DNA of 64,000 bases, taken from 2-02-FULL-66-14 sp964651335. Its GTDB lineage: Bacteria; Pseudomonadota; Gammaproteobacteria; Burkholderiales; SG8-39. Shown piece by piece: positions 1-9,382 of this stretch. Each line of letters opens with the position of its first letter. Within the stretch, counting starts at the first letter, position 1. The stretch lies in contig CAZYVT010000002.1 in NCBI GenBank assembly GCA_964651335.1, positions 1 to 64,000 on the forward strand, in the 5' to 3' direction. The position numbers were made by a program, and so were the translations under genes. The notes below the pieces were generated by a model. It saw only the letters and a list, made by a program, of their open reading frames with translations. It searched no databases and was not told the origin of the DNA.

Positions 1-616
1 GTTCACAGTTCTCAAGACTCTGGCGCACTTCCCTCTCATAGGGCCACACGAGACCTGCCGTCCCGAAGCGCTCGCTCATGCGCGCGCGCGCCAGCTCGGC
101 GAGCGGCGCCACGCCCGGCTCCATCCCGGCATAGCGATGCATGCGCCGCAAGGCGTTGCGCTGCCTCGGTTCCTTGTTGCGTGCATCGAGCAGCACCTGG
201 AGCCCCTGGAAAATGTGCTTCGGGACGTCGATGTACGGAACAAGAAGCCGGCGCTCGAGCGCCTGAGTGCGTCGTATCCTTCCAACCGCGTCGATGAGGA
301 TGTCGAGATCCTGGCGGACTCTCGCGTCCGTTTCTGTCTTGCGTCTGGCCGACAGCAGCTCCAGGACGCGCCCGGCCGCCACGTCGTACCGCCTCGCATA
401 CTCCGGTTTGAGGTCGAGCACGGCGGTATCGAACCGCTCGTCACCATGTTCAGATGTGCGTTCGGGCACGAAGGCACCCAGCATCTCGAACACGATCCCC
501 GAGTTGCGGTCGCTGCGCTCGATCCAGGAGCGGTCTGCGGCCAGCGCGGCAAGAGGCAGGCAAAGCGCTCCGGACAGTGCGGCGATCGAAAGACGCGAAA
601 GGACGCTCGATCTCAT
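1..616 (-). CDS. DUF885-type protein, N-terminal part (runs off left edge)
   Basis: Reading leftward from an ATG at 616 gives about 205 residues with no stop before the edge, so the C-terminal part is missing. The protein begins with a classical Sec signal peptide (MRSSVLSRLSIAALSGALCL... ending near LAALAA), so it is probably exported. The following text (LDLKPEYARRYD, QDLDILIDAVGR, VPYIDVPKHIFQGLQ) has the helical style of the N-terminal region of DUF885 proteins. That family resembles zinc peptidases, but the metal site would lie in the missing part. The frame was chosen because it alone has the signal peptide and stays open to the edge. The assignment rests on recalled family texture, not on an active site. 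Confidence 0.6.
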   Translation of the reverse strand, partial: MRSSVLSRLSIAALSGALCLPLAALAADRSWIERSDRNSGIVFEMLGAFVPERTSEHGDERFDTAVLDLKPEYARRYDVAAGRVLELLSARRKTETDARVRQDLDILIDAVGRIRRTQALERRLLVPYIDVPKHIFQGLQVLLDARNKEPRQRNALRRMHRYAGMEPGVAPLAELARARMSERFGTAGLVWPYEREVRQSLENCE

Positions 617-684
617 ATTTGGAAACCTCGCTTACCGACACAGAATGCGGCCATCATACGGTCATGCGGCGAATTCACCGGGCC

Positions 685-754
685 GATTTCGAGCCGCACG
701 AGTTTCGCGTCCAGCTTCCAGGTACGCAACCTCTTGGTCCTTGGCTTTCCGACT
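685..754 (+). pseudogene. Decayed fragment of a dual-specificity phosphatase gene
   Basis: About 70 bases align with codons 21-43 of the intact phosphatase gene at 2637. The fragment reads DFEPHEFRVQLPGTQ-PLGPWLSD, against DFEAHGFRVQLQCTE-PFDPWLSE in the intact copy. It then runs into a stop just before the adenosine deaminase fragment at 770. Everything from the catalytic cysteine loop onward is missing, so it cannot be active. It lies in the same order and orientation relative to a deaminase as the intact pair does. The protein identity is lower than that of the adjacent deaminase fragment, which points to an old or foreign copy. Confidence 0.7.
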
Positions 755-769
755 CGCTATATTGATCAC

Positions 770-1074
770 ATGCGCCCGACCGATCTTGCCAACTGCATCC
801 GAAAAATGCCGAAGGCAGAGCTGCACATTCATTTCGAGGGAGCGCTCCGCTGGTCGAGCGTGCGTGAACTCAATCCCCAGGCCCGGCCGCTTCCCGACCC
901 GCCCCCCTGGATGCGCAGGCCTTTCGCCAGCTTCGACGATTTCCGTGCCGTCTTCCGGAATTTCATTCTGCCCGCGACGGGTTCGGAGGAACGCGTCGAG
1001 CGGCACATGTTCGAGGTTCTCGAAGACCTCGCACGCCAGAACGTACGCTATGCCGAACCGATTCTGAGCGTCTT
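770..1074 (+). repeat. About 300-bp direct repeat, copy 1 (second copy 3172-3476)
   Basis: Bases 770-1074 and 3172-3476 are almost identical and in the same orientation. The LanC-like gene and the phosphatase gene lie between them. Recombination between the two copies would delete that 2.4-kb interval. Confidence 0.85.
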
Positions 1075-1159
1075 CGCCGAAAAGCGCCCAGCCGTGACAG
1101 GTCGGAAACCGGCCCGGCGCAGACGTAAGAATTGGCCGGGCACGGACTTTCGGACGTAG
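770..1159 (+). pseudogene. Truncated adenosine deaminase gene (5' fragment)
   Basis: The first about 300 bases match the start of the intact deaminase at 3172 base for base, apart from about three differences at the 3' end of the match (around 1045-1060). The reading then leaves the homology at about 1075 and continues with unrelated, arginine-rich text to a stop at 1157-1159. It keeps the HIH metal motif but lacks the other metal ligands and the catalytic residues (the HAGE, CPTSN and NSDDP regions), so it should be inactive. The near identity over this stretch alone, next to a strongly diverged phosphatase fragment, suggests recent gene conversion or a recent partial duplication. Confidence 0.8.
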
Positions 1160-1302
1160 CCCAACGTCTGAATTGCCGGAAGTCCACGCGCGGCGATACA
1201 TTTGAGGGGTGCACCAGCTACAACTCAGTTGTCCTTGGTTCGACAGACTGCACGCCGCCTCCCGAACAATCAATCATGGACGCGCAAACGAGGAGCGTCT
1301 TC

Positions 1303-2514
1303 ATGCTCTATGACCCCGGGCGACACGTGCCTCTGCGGTCCAGCGCCTGGGACGAAGCACGCGCGCGGGCCATGATCGAGCGGATCGTGCGCGATACGGA
1401 GGGCTGCTTTTCGCCTGACACGCATTGGCCCCTTCACGTGCGCGACGCCGATGGGGGTAACACTCAACCGGTCTACGCGCTCTACTTCGGCGCTTGCGGT
1501 GTCGTGTGGGCGCTTCACTACCTCGAAGCCGTCGGAGCGATCCAGCTCACTCGTTCCTACGAAGACTACGTCGAGTCCCTTCTGCCCCTAAATCGGGCTT
1601 GGCTCGCCTCGTTCGGAAGCACCGATTTCGCTTCGTACATGATGGGCGACACCGGCATCCTGTTATTGAGTTACTGGTTGAGGCCAACCGAACAAACTGC
1701 ATCGCGGCTTGAGGAGCTGATTGCCAGGAACGTCGACAATCCGACGAGAGAACTGATGTGGGGTTCGCCCGGCACAATGCTTGCGGCGCTGTTCCTGCAC
1801 GAGCATACCGGAGAAGCGCGTTGGGCCGACCTCTTTCGCCACACGGCGCGCAAGCTATGGTCCCAGTTGCTATGGTCGCCCGAACACGAGTGCCGATACT
1901 GGACGCAAGACATGTACGGCGAGCAAAGCACTTACCTCGATGGCGTACACGGCTTCGTTGCGACGGCTTCGCCCCTCATCCGCGGGCGCCATCTGATGAA
2001 CGCGGAGGAGTGGGCCGATTGGGAAGAGTGCATCGCCAACACCATCCGGCGAAGCGCCACGCAGGAAGGGCCGCTCGCCAACTGGCGGGCTTGCCTCTAT
2101 GCGCCTGAAGGCAGATCGCCGCGCATGCTCATGCAGTTCTGCCATGGCGCGCCCGGCTTTGTTGTCTGTCTGGCAGATCTGCCAAGCGCGGCACTCGACG
2201 AGCTGTTGATCGCGGGCGGCGAAGCGACCTGGTCAGCAGGCCCGCTGACAAAAGGATCAAATCTGTGCCACGGCACGGGCGGCAATGGTTATGCGTTTCT
2301 CAAGCTCTACCAACGTACGCAAGACGCCCTATGGCTCGACCGAGCGCGCGCCTTCGCCATGCACGGCATAGCGCAAACTGAAGCGGACGCTGCCCGATAC
2401 GGTCAAATGCGCTACTCCCTGTGGACCGGCGATCCCGGGTTCGCGATCTACCTATGGGATTGCATTCAAGGGTCGGCGGCGTTTCCCTGCTTGGATATTT
2501 TCTTTGCCGGCTAA
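1303..2514 (+). CDS. LanC-like zinc protein
   Basis: This 403-residue protein has the LanC fold signature: a GSPG turn in the middle, then FCHGAPG (Cys280) and LCHGTGGNG (Cys322-His323), which supply the three zinc ligands of LanC cyclases and eukaryotic LANCL proteins. The start was set at ATG 1303 because GAGGAG lies seven bases upstream and the product then begins MLYDPGRH; the frame is open further upstream. No LanB/LanM dehydratase or precursor-like peptide is visible nearby, so lanthipeptide synthesis is unlikely. LANCL proteins can add glutathione to dehydroamino acids formed from phosphoserine or phosphothreonine; a similar role here is only an inference, mildly helped by the phosphatase gene that follows. 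Confidence 0.85.
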   Translation: MLYDPGRHVPLRSSAWDEARARAMIERIVRDTEGCFSPDTHWPLHVRDADGGNTQPVYALYFGACGVVWALHYLEAVGAIQLTRSYEDYVESLLPLNRAWLASFGSTDFASYMMGDTGILLLSYWLRPTEQTASRLEELIARNVDNPTRELMWGSPGTMLAALFLHEHTGEARWADLFRHTARKLWSQLLWSPEHECRYWTQDMYGEQSTYLDGVHGFVATASPLIRGRHLMNAEEWADWEECIANTIRRSATQEGPLANWRACLYAPEGRSPRMLMQFCHGAPGFVVCLADLPSAALDELLIAGGEATWSAGPLTKGSNLCHGTGGNGYAFLKLYQRTQDALWLDRARAFAMHGIAQTEADAARYGQMRYSLWTGDPGFAIYLWDCIQGSAAFPCLDIFFAG

Positions 2515-2636
2515 TCCGGGCGTGCGCTCGAGATTTGTCTGCCGGAGCGGTACAAGATTGGGGCGGGTAACATAGGGTCCAGGGAAGCCGGACTTGCCCG
2601 CCTCATGCTGCGGTAGTAGCTTTGCCGTCGTTCGTC

Positions 2637-3158
2637 ATGCATTACATCCGTGACAACCTGGCGGTGTGTGGATTTCATGGCATCGGAAGCCGCGAGGATT
2701 TCGAGGCGCACGGATTTCGTGTCCAGCTTCAATGTACGGAGCCCTTTGATCCGTGGCTGTCCGAATGCGTGGAAGTGATGTCGGCGCCGTTCCACGACGG
2801 CGCGCCAATCCCGAAGGATCTGTTTCACGAGGCGCAGAACTGGTTGGCGAAACATTGGGATTCCGGATTCAAGATCCTGATTTCCTGCGCTGCCGGTCAA
2901 AGCCGCAGCGTAACGATGGCGATTGGCCTGATGAGCAGGAAGGGGCACCGCAGCTTTCTGGACGCGGTCCATGAGGTGCTCGCTCGTGTACCCGGTGCCT
3001 ACCCGCATCCGTACGTTCTGGCGTCGGCCGCTGCCTTCTGTGGTCAGCCGTTTCAATTCGAGGAGCTGCAAAGCGTGTATGCAGCCGTCGAGAAACAACC
3101 ACCGTATCCATGGTCCATCGACCTTCTCCGAGAGGCAGCAGGACAGGTCTACGCCTAG
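2637..3158 (+). CDS. Dual-specificity (tyrosine-type) protein phosphatase
   Basis: The protein of about 173 residues carries the CX5R phosphatase loop as CAAGQSRSVT, with nucleophile Cys84 and Arg90, followed by the usual helix (MAIGLMSRKGHRS). The size and the DAVHEVLARVPGAYPHPY segment fit small cysteine-dependent dual-specificity phosphatases acting on phosphotyrosine or phosphoserine/threonine. The start is set at ATG 2637; a TTG five codons earlier is possible. It ends 13 bases before the adenosine deaminase gene, so the two are probably co-transcribed. A decayed copy of its 5' region lies at 685. The cellular substrate is unknown. Confidence 0.8.
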   Translation: MHYIRDNLAVCGFHGIGSREDFEAHGFRVQLQCTEPFDPWLSECVEVMSAPFHDGAPIPKDLFHEAQNWLAKHWDSGFKILISCAAGQSRSVTMAIGLMSRKGHRSFLDAVHEVLARVPGAYPHPYVLASAAAFCGQPFQFEELQSVYAAVEKQPPYPWSIDLLREAAGQVYA

Positions 3159-3171
3159 CCATATTGTGCAC

Positions 3172-4191
3172 ATGCGCCCGACCGATCTTGCCAACTGCAT
3201 CCGAAAAATGCCGAAGGCAGAGCTGCACATTCATTTCGAGGGAGCGCTCCGCTGGTCGAGCGTGCGTGAACTCAATCCCCAGGCCCGGCCGCTTCCCGAC
3301 CCGCCCCCCTGGATGCGCAGGCCTTTCGCCAGCTTCGACGATTTCCGTGCCGTCTTCCGGAATTTCATTCTGCCCGCGACGGGTTCGGAGGAACGCGTCG
3401 AGCGGCACATGTTCGAGGTTCTCGAAGACCTCGCACGCCAGAACGTGCGTTATGCCGAGCCGATTCTGAGCGTCTCCTCCCACATGGTGCAGGGATTGAC
3501 CGTCGCCCAGGTGCTCGGCGCCGTACGGCGCGGCATCGAACGCGCGGAACGCGCATACCCGATCCGTTGCAGGTTGATCATAGGCATCGTCCAGTGCTTT
3601 CCCCCCAAGGAAGAAGCATCTCGCGTACGAGAAGCCTTGGAGCTGGCCGGGCCCCAAGGCTGGGGACTCGTCGCCGGTCTCGACGTGATGGGCGACGACC
3701 GCCTGGGCCTCGATCCCGAGTTCATCGAGCTCTATCGAGAGGGCAAGCGTCTGGGTTTGCGCCTGAAGGTACACGCAGGCGAGTTGGCCGGAGCGCAAGT
3801 GGTCCGCGAGGCGCTCGAGAAACTGGACGCCGGGCATCTTTCCCACGGCGTGCGCGCGGCCGAGGACCCCGGCCTGTCGCGCGAACTTTCCGCCCGGGGC
3901 GTCTGGTTTCATACCTGCCCCACCAGCAATGTGATGCTGGGGGGCGCGTCCGGCTTCTCCGATCATCCGATCAAGCGGCTGCTCGAAGCGGAATGCAACG
4001 TCACCATCAACTCGGACGATCCCGTCGTGTTCGGCGTCACGATTTCCGACGAGTTCCGCTGCGCGTCAGGGGAGATGGGGTTCCCGGCCGAACAGATCAA
4101 ACGCCTGGCCTTGAACGGATTCCGGGCGAGTCTATTGCCGCAGTCCGAACGCCTGAAGTTCGAGCGCGAGATCGAGCAATTTTTCGCTTGA
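3172..4191 (+). CDS. add: Adenosine deaminase family protein
   Basis: The 339-residue product has all hallmarks of the adenosine/adenine deaminase branch of the amidohydrolase superfamily: MPKAELHIHFEG with His19 and His21 as zinc ligands, KVHAGE with the third His and catalytic Glu, LSHGVRA, CPTSNVMLGG and TINSDDPVVFG with the metal-binding Asp pair. It would hydrolyse adenosine, or a related adenine compound, to the inosine-type product and ammonia in the cytosol. Related enzymes use adenine or aminodeoxyfutalosine, and the sequence alone does not separate these. The ATG at 3172 is preferred over in-frame starts inside the phosphatase gene. Its first 300 bases are repeated at 770. Confidence 0.85.
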   Translation: MRPTDLANCIRKMPKAELHIHFEGALRWSSVRELNPQARPLPDPPPWMRRPFASFDDFRAVFRNFILPATGSEERVERHMFEVLEDLARQNVRYAEPILSVSSHMVQGLTVAQVLGAVRRGIERAERAYPIRCRLIIGIVQCFPPKEEASRVREALELAGPQGWGLVAGLDVMGDDRLGLDPEFIELYREGKRLGLRLKVHAGELAGAQVVREALEKLDAGHLSHGVRAAEDPGLSRELSARGVWFHTCPTSNVMLGGASGFSDHPIKRLLEAECNVTINSDDPVVFGVTISDEFRCASGEMGFPAEQIKRLALNGFRASLLPQSERLKFEREIEQFFA

Positions 4192-4276
4192 GGTGTTCAC
4201 ACCCTCGGTTTCGTCCACGTCTCCGACCACGCCAGGCAGCAGCTGGAGGACGGATTGCCAAAGCGGTCCTGCATGT

Positions 4277-5677
<1,401 letters not shown>

Positions 5678-5734
5678 GTCGCGCTCTTCCTATAGGGAAG
5701 GAAGTATTCTCTCGCATGTGGACCGGAGATGAAG

Positions 5735-6913
5735 ATGACCAGGAATTCCGCTTATGGCGAGACCACTCTCCCTCCCGGCATACGCTCGCGCTTCGTGACC
5801 GACATCAACGGTCTCACGATACACGTGCTGGAGGCCGGCTTCGAGGCGAGAGACCGCCCCTGCGTTCTGCTCCTGCACGGTTTCCCCGAGCTCGCATTCA
5901 GTTGGAGGAAGGTGATGCTGCCCATCGCTCTCGAGGGGTTTCACGTGATCGCCGCCGACCAGAGGGGTTACGGGCGCACCACGGGCTGGGACGGCAACTA
6001 CGACGGCGACCTCGGCTCCTTCCGCATTCTCAACCTGGTGAGGGATGCCCTGGGGCTCGTCTCGGCTCTCGGCTACCGTTCCGTGGCGGTCGTGGTCGGG
6101 CACGACTTTGGCTCGCCCGTAGCGGCCTGGTGTTCACTCGTACGGCCGGACGTGTTCCGCTCCGTGGTGCTGATGAGTGCGCCGTTTGCCGGCCCACCGC
6201 CGCTGCCATTCAACACGGCCAACGAGGTGCCGCAAACGGCGGCTGCGGCGGGCCCGTCCGCTGCCAGTATCCATGACGAACTGGCGGCGCTGAAGCGCCC
6301 GCGCAAGCACTACCAGTGGTACTACTCGACGCGCGAGGCCGACGACAACATGCGGAACTGCCCGCAGGGTGTCCACGCTTTCCTGCGCGCCTACTACCAC
6401 CACAAGAGCGCAGACTGGAAGCAGAACAAGCCCTTCCCGCTCAAGTCGTGGACCGCCGGCGAGCTGGCAAAACTGCCGACCTACTACGTCATGGAACTGG
6501 ACAAGGGGATGGCGGAGACCGTGGCGCCGGAGATGCCGTCAGCGTCCGAGATCGCAGCGTGCAAGTGGCTTCTCGACGACGAGCTGAGCGTATACAGCGC
6601 GGAGTTTGGCAGGACCGGGTTTCAGGGCGGCCTGCAGTGGTATCGGTGCGCGACGAGCGGCAAGTACACCGCCGAGCTCCAGACGTTCTCCGGCCGCACC
6701 ATCGATGTGCCGTCGTGCTTCATCGCGGGGAAGAGCGACTGGGGGACCTATCAGAGACCCGGCGACTTCGAGCGGATGCAGAACAGTGCGTGCACGCAAA
6801 TGCTGGGCTGCCACCTGGTGGACGGCGCCGGGCATTGGGTACAGCAAGAGCAGCCGGAGGAAGTGAGCAGGTTGCTCATCGGGTTCCTGACGCAGCGGGG
6901 CTCAAACCGATAG
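5735..6913 (+). CDS. Alpha/beta hydrolase, epoxide hydrolase-like
   Basis: This protein of about 392 residues has the epoxide-hydrolase layout: the oxyanion motif HGFPE, the QRGYGRT stretch, the nucleophile elbow VVGHDFGS with Asp as nucleophile, and a C-terminal catalytic His in GAGHWVQQEQPEEV. An insert of about 150 residues between nucleophile and His forms the cap; it is longer than usual. GGAG lies six bases before ATG 5735, which decides against the ATG at 5729. It likely opens an epoxide or related substrate in the cytosol; the natural substrate is unknown. A diverged copy of only its last 28 codons lies downstream at 8040. Confidence 0.8.
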   Translation: MTRNSAYGETTLPPGIRSRFVTDINGLTIHVLEAGFEARDRPCVLLLHGFPELAFSWRKVMLPIALEGFHVIAADQRGYGRTTGWDGNYDGDLGSFRILNLVRDALGLVSALGYRSVAVVVGHDFGSPVAAWCSLVRPDVFRSVVLMSAPFAGPPPLPFNTANEVPQTAAAAGPSAASIHDELAALKRPRKHYQWYYSTREADDNMRNCPQGVHAFLRAYYHHKSADWKQNKPFPLKSWTAGELAKLPTYYVMELDKGMAETVAPEMPSASEIAACKWLLDDELSVYSAEFGRTGFQGGLQWYRCATSGKYTAELQTFSGRTIDVPSCFIAGKSDWGTYQRPGDFERMQNSACTQMLGCHLVDGAGHWVQQEQPEEVSRLLIGFLTQRGSNR

Positions 6914-7032
6914 CGGAGCGTGATTGGCAGATCGAGAACCGTTTTCTGCTTCGCTCCGGCCCCGCGTCCGAAGTCGGCCCAAAGCAGTGATTACGGGGAT
7001 GCAGGCGAGTTGGGCGCACACCGACGCTCGAT

Positions 7033-7662
7033 TCACGGCGTCAGCAAAGGGGTCTGCCTGAGATACCTTTTCGCCTCGAGCTCGCGCAACAGGAAGTGCG
7101 CGACGTCCGCACGCGAAATCCAGCCCGCGGTTATCCCCGTCAGATCAGTCAGAGCGCGATATGTCCGGGTCAGCGGCCCATTCGTGAGGAAACCCGGTCT
7201 TACGATGGTCCAGTCCACGTCGCTCGCCTTGATCATCGATTCCTGGCGATCCTTGTCCGGATAGATGGGCCCGAACAAGAAGGGACGCAGGATCATGTCA
7301 TAGAGAAAACCGCCGTGTCCCTTGCTGTCTCCCGCGCCGACGCCCGTCACGCACACCAAGCGCTTGACCCCGGACTTTTTCATCGCCTGGAGCAGATTCT
7401 TTGTGCCTTGCGAGAATACGCCCGGCTGGTCCCACGGCGTCTTGACGCCGATGGTGCAACACACCGCGTCCTGGCCATCCATCGCGAGCGCGACCGACGC
7501 CGGATCCAGGATGTCGCCCTTCACCACGCGCAGCCGCTCATGTTGTGCCGCGAGCCTTTGAGGCGCACGGACCAGCGCGGTCACCGTATGTCCGGACGTC
7601 AAAGCCTGCTCAAGTAGCTGTCGCCCGATGCCACGGCTGGCGCCGACGATCAAGATTTTCAT
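7033..7662 (-). CDS. NAD(P)-binding atypical short-chain dehydrogenase / epimerase-like protein
   Basis: The 209-residue product starts with a Rossmann dinucleotide loop (MKILIVGASRGIGRQLLEQA) and continues with GDILDPASV, the VCVTGVGAG strand and TIVRPGFLTNGP. This is the pattern of atypical SDR proteins of the NmrA/biliverdin-reductase-like type, which often lack the YxxxK catalytic pair; no clear YxxxK is visible here. It may be an NAD(P)H-dependent reductase or a redox sensor. It sits between the epoxide hydrolase gene and that gene's tail fragment, on the opposite strand, so it may have arrived as cargo. Confidence 0.75.
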   Translation of the reverse strand: MKILIVGASRGIGRQLLEQALTSGHTVTALVRAPQRLAAQHERLRVVKGDILDPASVALAMDGQDAVCCTIGVKTPWDQPGVFSQGTKNLLQAMKKSGVKRLVCVTGVGAGDSKGHGGFLYDMILRPFLFGPIYPDKDRQESMIKASDVDWTIVRPGFLTNGPLTRTYRALTDLTGITAGWISRADVAHFLLRELEAKRYLRQTPLLTP

Positions 7663-7679
7663 GCCCGATCGCTGCCTTC

Positions 7680-7919
7680 TCAGGTCGCGCGGTCGCGATA
7701 GCTGGTAACCAGTTCGTCCACCAGCTGATGCAGCGCCTCCCGGACCTGGAACTCGCTGCAGCCCATGAGGATTGCATCATCGAGGACATCCTGGGCCGTT
7801 TGACGCAACTCCTCGTAGTTCTCGTTCAGCACCTTAATCTTCTCCAGGCACGAAACCGGGGCGCCATCCGGTTGCTTCCACAGCGGGGCGCGACTTCCGC
7901 CTTGCAGTAGACTGGGCAT
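7680..7919 (-). CDS. Small conserved-looking protein of unknown function
   Basis: This is a 79-residue acidic, helical protein with no recognised domain. ATG 7919 is supported by GGAGGAA seven bases upstream, and the frame uses codons like those of neighbouring genes. It ends 17 bases before the start of the SDR-like gene on the same strand, so the two are probably one transcript. It has two cysteines (in PVSCLEK and LMGCSEF) but no metal motif. I do not recognise its function. Confidence 0.6.
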   Translation of the reverse strand: MPSLLQGGSRAPLWKQPDGAPVSCLEKIKVLNENYEELRQTAQDVLDDAILMGCSEFQVREALHQLVDELVTSYRDRAT

Positions 7920-8039
7920 GGGACGTTCCTCCGATCTCGCGTCGACGTGCGATGAGCCCAATTCTCGCATCGAAGCCCCGGCCCGCGATCGGAGAACCGT
8001 GACACCGATCAATCCGCGCGCCGGTAATTGTCGCCAAGC

Positions 8040-8126
8040 GGCTACGGCGCCGGGCACTGGGTGCAGCAGGAGCAGCCGGAGGAAGTGAGCAGGTTGCTCG
8101 TGCAGTTTTTGCGGCAGGAGGGCTGA
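8040..8126 (+). pseudogene. Tail fragment of an epoxide-hydrolase-like gene
   Basis: Twenty-eight codons ending in TGA read GYGAGHWVQQEQPEEVSRLL-VQFLRQEG, aligning with the last codons of the intact hydrolase (residues from GAGHWVQQEQPEEV to its stop). The DNA match is strong over the first 60 bases and weakens at the end. It has no start codon, ribosome site or upstream domain, and so is a relic. It lies in the same orientation as the intact gene, with two leftward genes between them. Confidence 0.75.
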
Positions 8127-8161
8127 ATTCGATAGTCACCCGTCGGCGGCGAATCAATCTC

Positions 8162-8545
8162 TCACCACGCATAGCTCTCGCAGATTTTCGGCACCATCGC
8201 CTCGAGCTCCTCGCGCCCGAAAAACCGATCGGCGCGAGCGATTCGCGCAGCATCGCGCATCGCCTGATCGCCCCCGAAGCAGAAGATCGGAACGTTGAGA
8301 TTCATTTCGCTGCGCACCGCGCGCACCGCGGCAAGCGGGTCGTAACCCTCTGCCGGCGCGAGATCGAGCAGCGCGAAGCGATGCAGCAGTACTTCCTGGA
8401 ACGCGCCGACCTGGGCCGCCGTGCGTGCCGCCGTCACTGACCAACCCTGGGGCAGCGCCCGCTCGACGGATTCGAAGAACGCCGGGTCGGCGGAGAACGC
8501 GATCAGCATGCGCGCGAGGCGCGCTCCGATCGTCGGCGCCGCCAT
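8162..8545 (-). CDS. Degenerate response-regulator receiver-like protein
   Basis: The 127-residue product looks like a CheY-type alpha/beta receiver in spacing. A phosphoacceptor-like Asp sits in ALLDLAP, but the N-terminal acidic pair is reduced to a single Asp (FSADPAF), the conserved Thr/Ser is replaced (FCFGGDQ), and the conserved Lys region reads DRFFGREEL. It is therefore likely a pseudo-receiver that binds a partner without a normal phosphorylation cycle. Its ATG follows the stop of the lipoate ligase gene directly, which implies coupled translation. An alternative start is the Met at residue 13. A role in controlling lipoylation is only a guess from the neighbourhood. Confidence 0.55.
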   Translation of the reverse strand: MAAPTIGARLARMLIAFSADPAFFESVERALPQGWSVTAARTAAQVGAFQEVLLHRFALLDLAPAEGYDPLAAVRAVRSEMNLNVPIFCFGGDQAMRDAARIARADRFFGREELEAMVPKICESYAW

Positions 8546-9382
8546 CTATCCGTTCGCTGCGCTCTTGACCCGGCTTCCGACGCGGAGCTCGCGCCTGCCT
8601 TCCCGCTCGACGAGATGGGCCTCGGCGTTGAGCTTGATTCCGCCCCGGGTCGTGCGGCGACAGGTCTCGAGCGGCTCGACCAGCTCGCGGCGCGCCTCCT
8701 CGATCGCCTGCTGCTCAACGGCGGTAGGCCACGCGCTTTCGAACTGCCAGCCCTGCTGCGCTTCGATGCGGGACCGGAAGGTGGTCTCCAATACGCGCTC
8801 GGGCGGCGTATCGCCGTGCTCCGCCCACTCGGTCATCGCCAGCGCGAGTCCTTCCCGCAGCCACTGGCGGAACCCGGGAGTGGGGCTGGCGACCGCCGCG
8901 GCGAATCGCTCGGCAGGAAACTTGACGAGAAAACTCGAAGCGACCACCGCGCACACGCCGATCGTTGCCGCGCTGCTTCCCGCGATCTTGCGGCCCTGCA
9001 GCCAGATGTCGGCGCCGTTGAGGTAGGCGCGCAGCCCGAAGTCGCGGTAGGTGGCAACTGCCGGCGAGAGCGCCCAGGGGCACCAGCGCGAGGGGCGCCC
9101 CGGCGCGATGCGCGTCGATGCGATGACCACGAACACGTACTGATGCTCGTCCACCCAGACGAGCCCGCCGCCAAGCGGCCTCCGCACTACCGGCAGGGCG
9201 CTGCCGGGATCGATCTCGGCGAGCACCTGGCTCTGGCCGAGGCAGAGATGCGTCTTCGCCTGCGCCCAGAGCACGATCGGCGCGGCGTTGCGCTGCTGCG
9301 CCGCCGCCAGTCCAGCGTACGACGCGTGCAGGTCGAGAGGCTCGACCAGCCCGAGCCGGATCCAGCGCGCGCTCTGCGCCAT
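8546..9382 (-). CDS. Lipoate-protein ligase A family protein
   Basis: The protein of 278 residues has the BPL/LPL catalytic domain: the lipoyl-AMP loop VVRRPLGGGLVWVDEHQY (residues 61-78) and the lysine-bearing GRKIAGSSA stretch, with ASSFLV where other ligases have HGxLL. Such enzymes activate free lipoate with ATP and attach it to a lysine of an acceptor protein. sHdr-containing sulfur oxidizers need a dedicated ligase for their LbpA carrier; this gene lies about 6.5 kb from the lip genes here and is the only ligase in the window, so it is a candidate for that role. Its ATG overlaps the upstream stop by one base (TGATG). Confidence 0.75.
   Translation of the reverse strand: MAQSARWIRLGLVEPLDLHASYAGLAAAQQRNAAPIVLWAQAKTHLCLGQSQVLAEIDPGSALPVVRRPLGGGLVWVDEHQYVFVVIASTRIAPGRPSRWCPWALSPAVATYRDFGLRAYLNGADIWLQGRKIAGSSAATIGVCAVVASSFLVKFPAERFAAAVASPTPGFRQWLREGLALAMTEWAEHGDTPPERVLETTFRSRIEAQQGWQFESAWPTAVEQQAIEEARRELVEPLETCRRTTRGGIKLNAEAHLVEREGRRELRVGSRVKSAANG

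Noticed and set aside
137..1159. Long open frame of 340 codons across the left edge region
   Set aside because: Only its last part (from 770) is homologous to a known gene; the front is antisense to the signal-peptide DUF885 gene, so it is not one gene.
1160..1302. Possible lanthipeptide precursor near the LanC-like gene
   Set aside because: No short Ser/Thr/Cys-rich peptide with a ribosome site was found before or after the gene.
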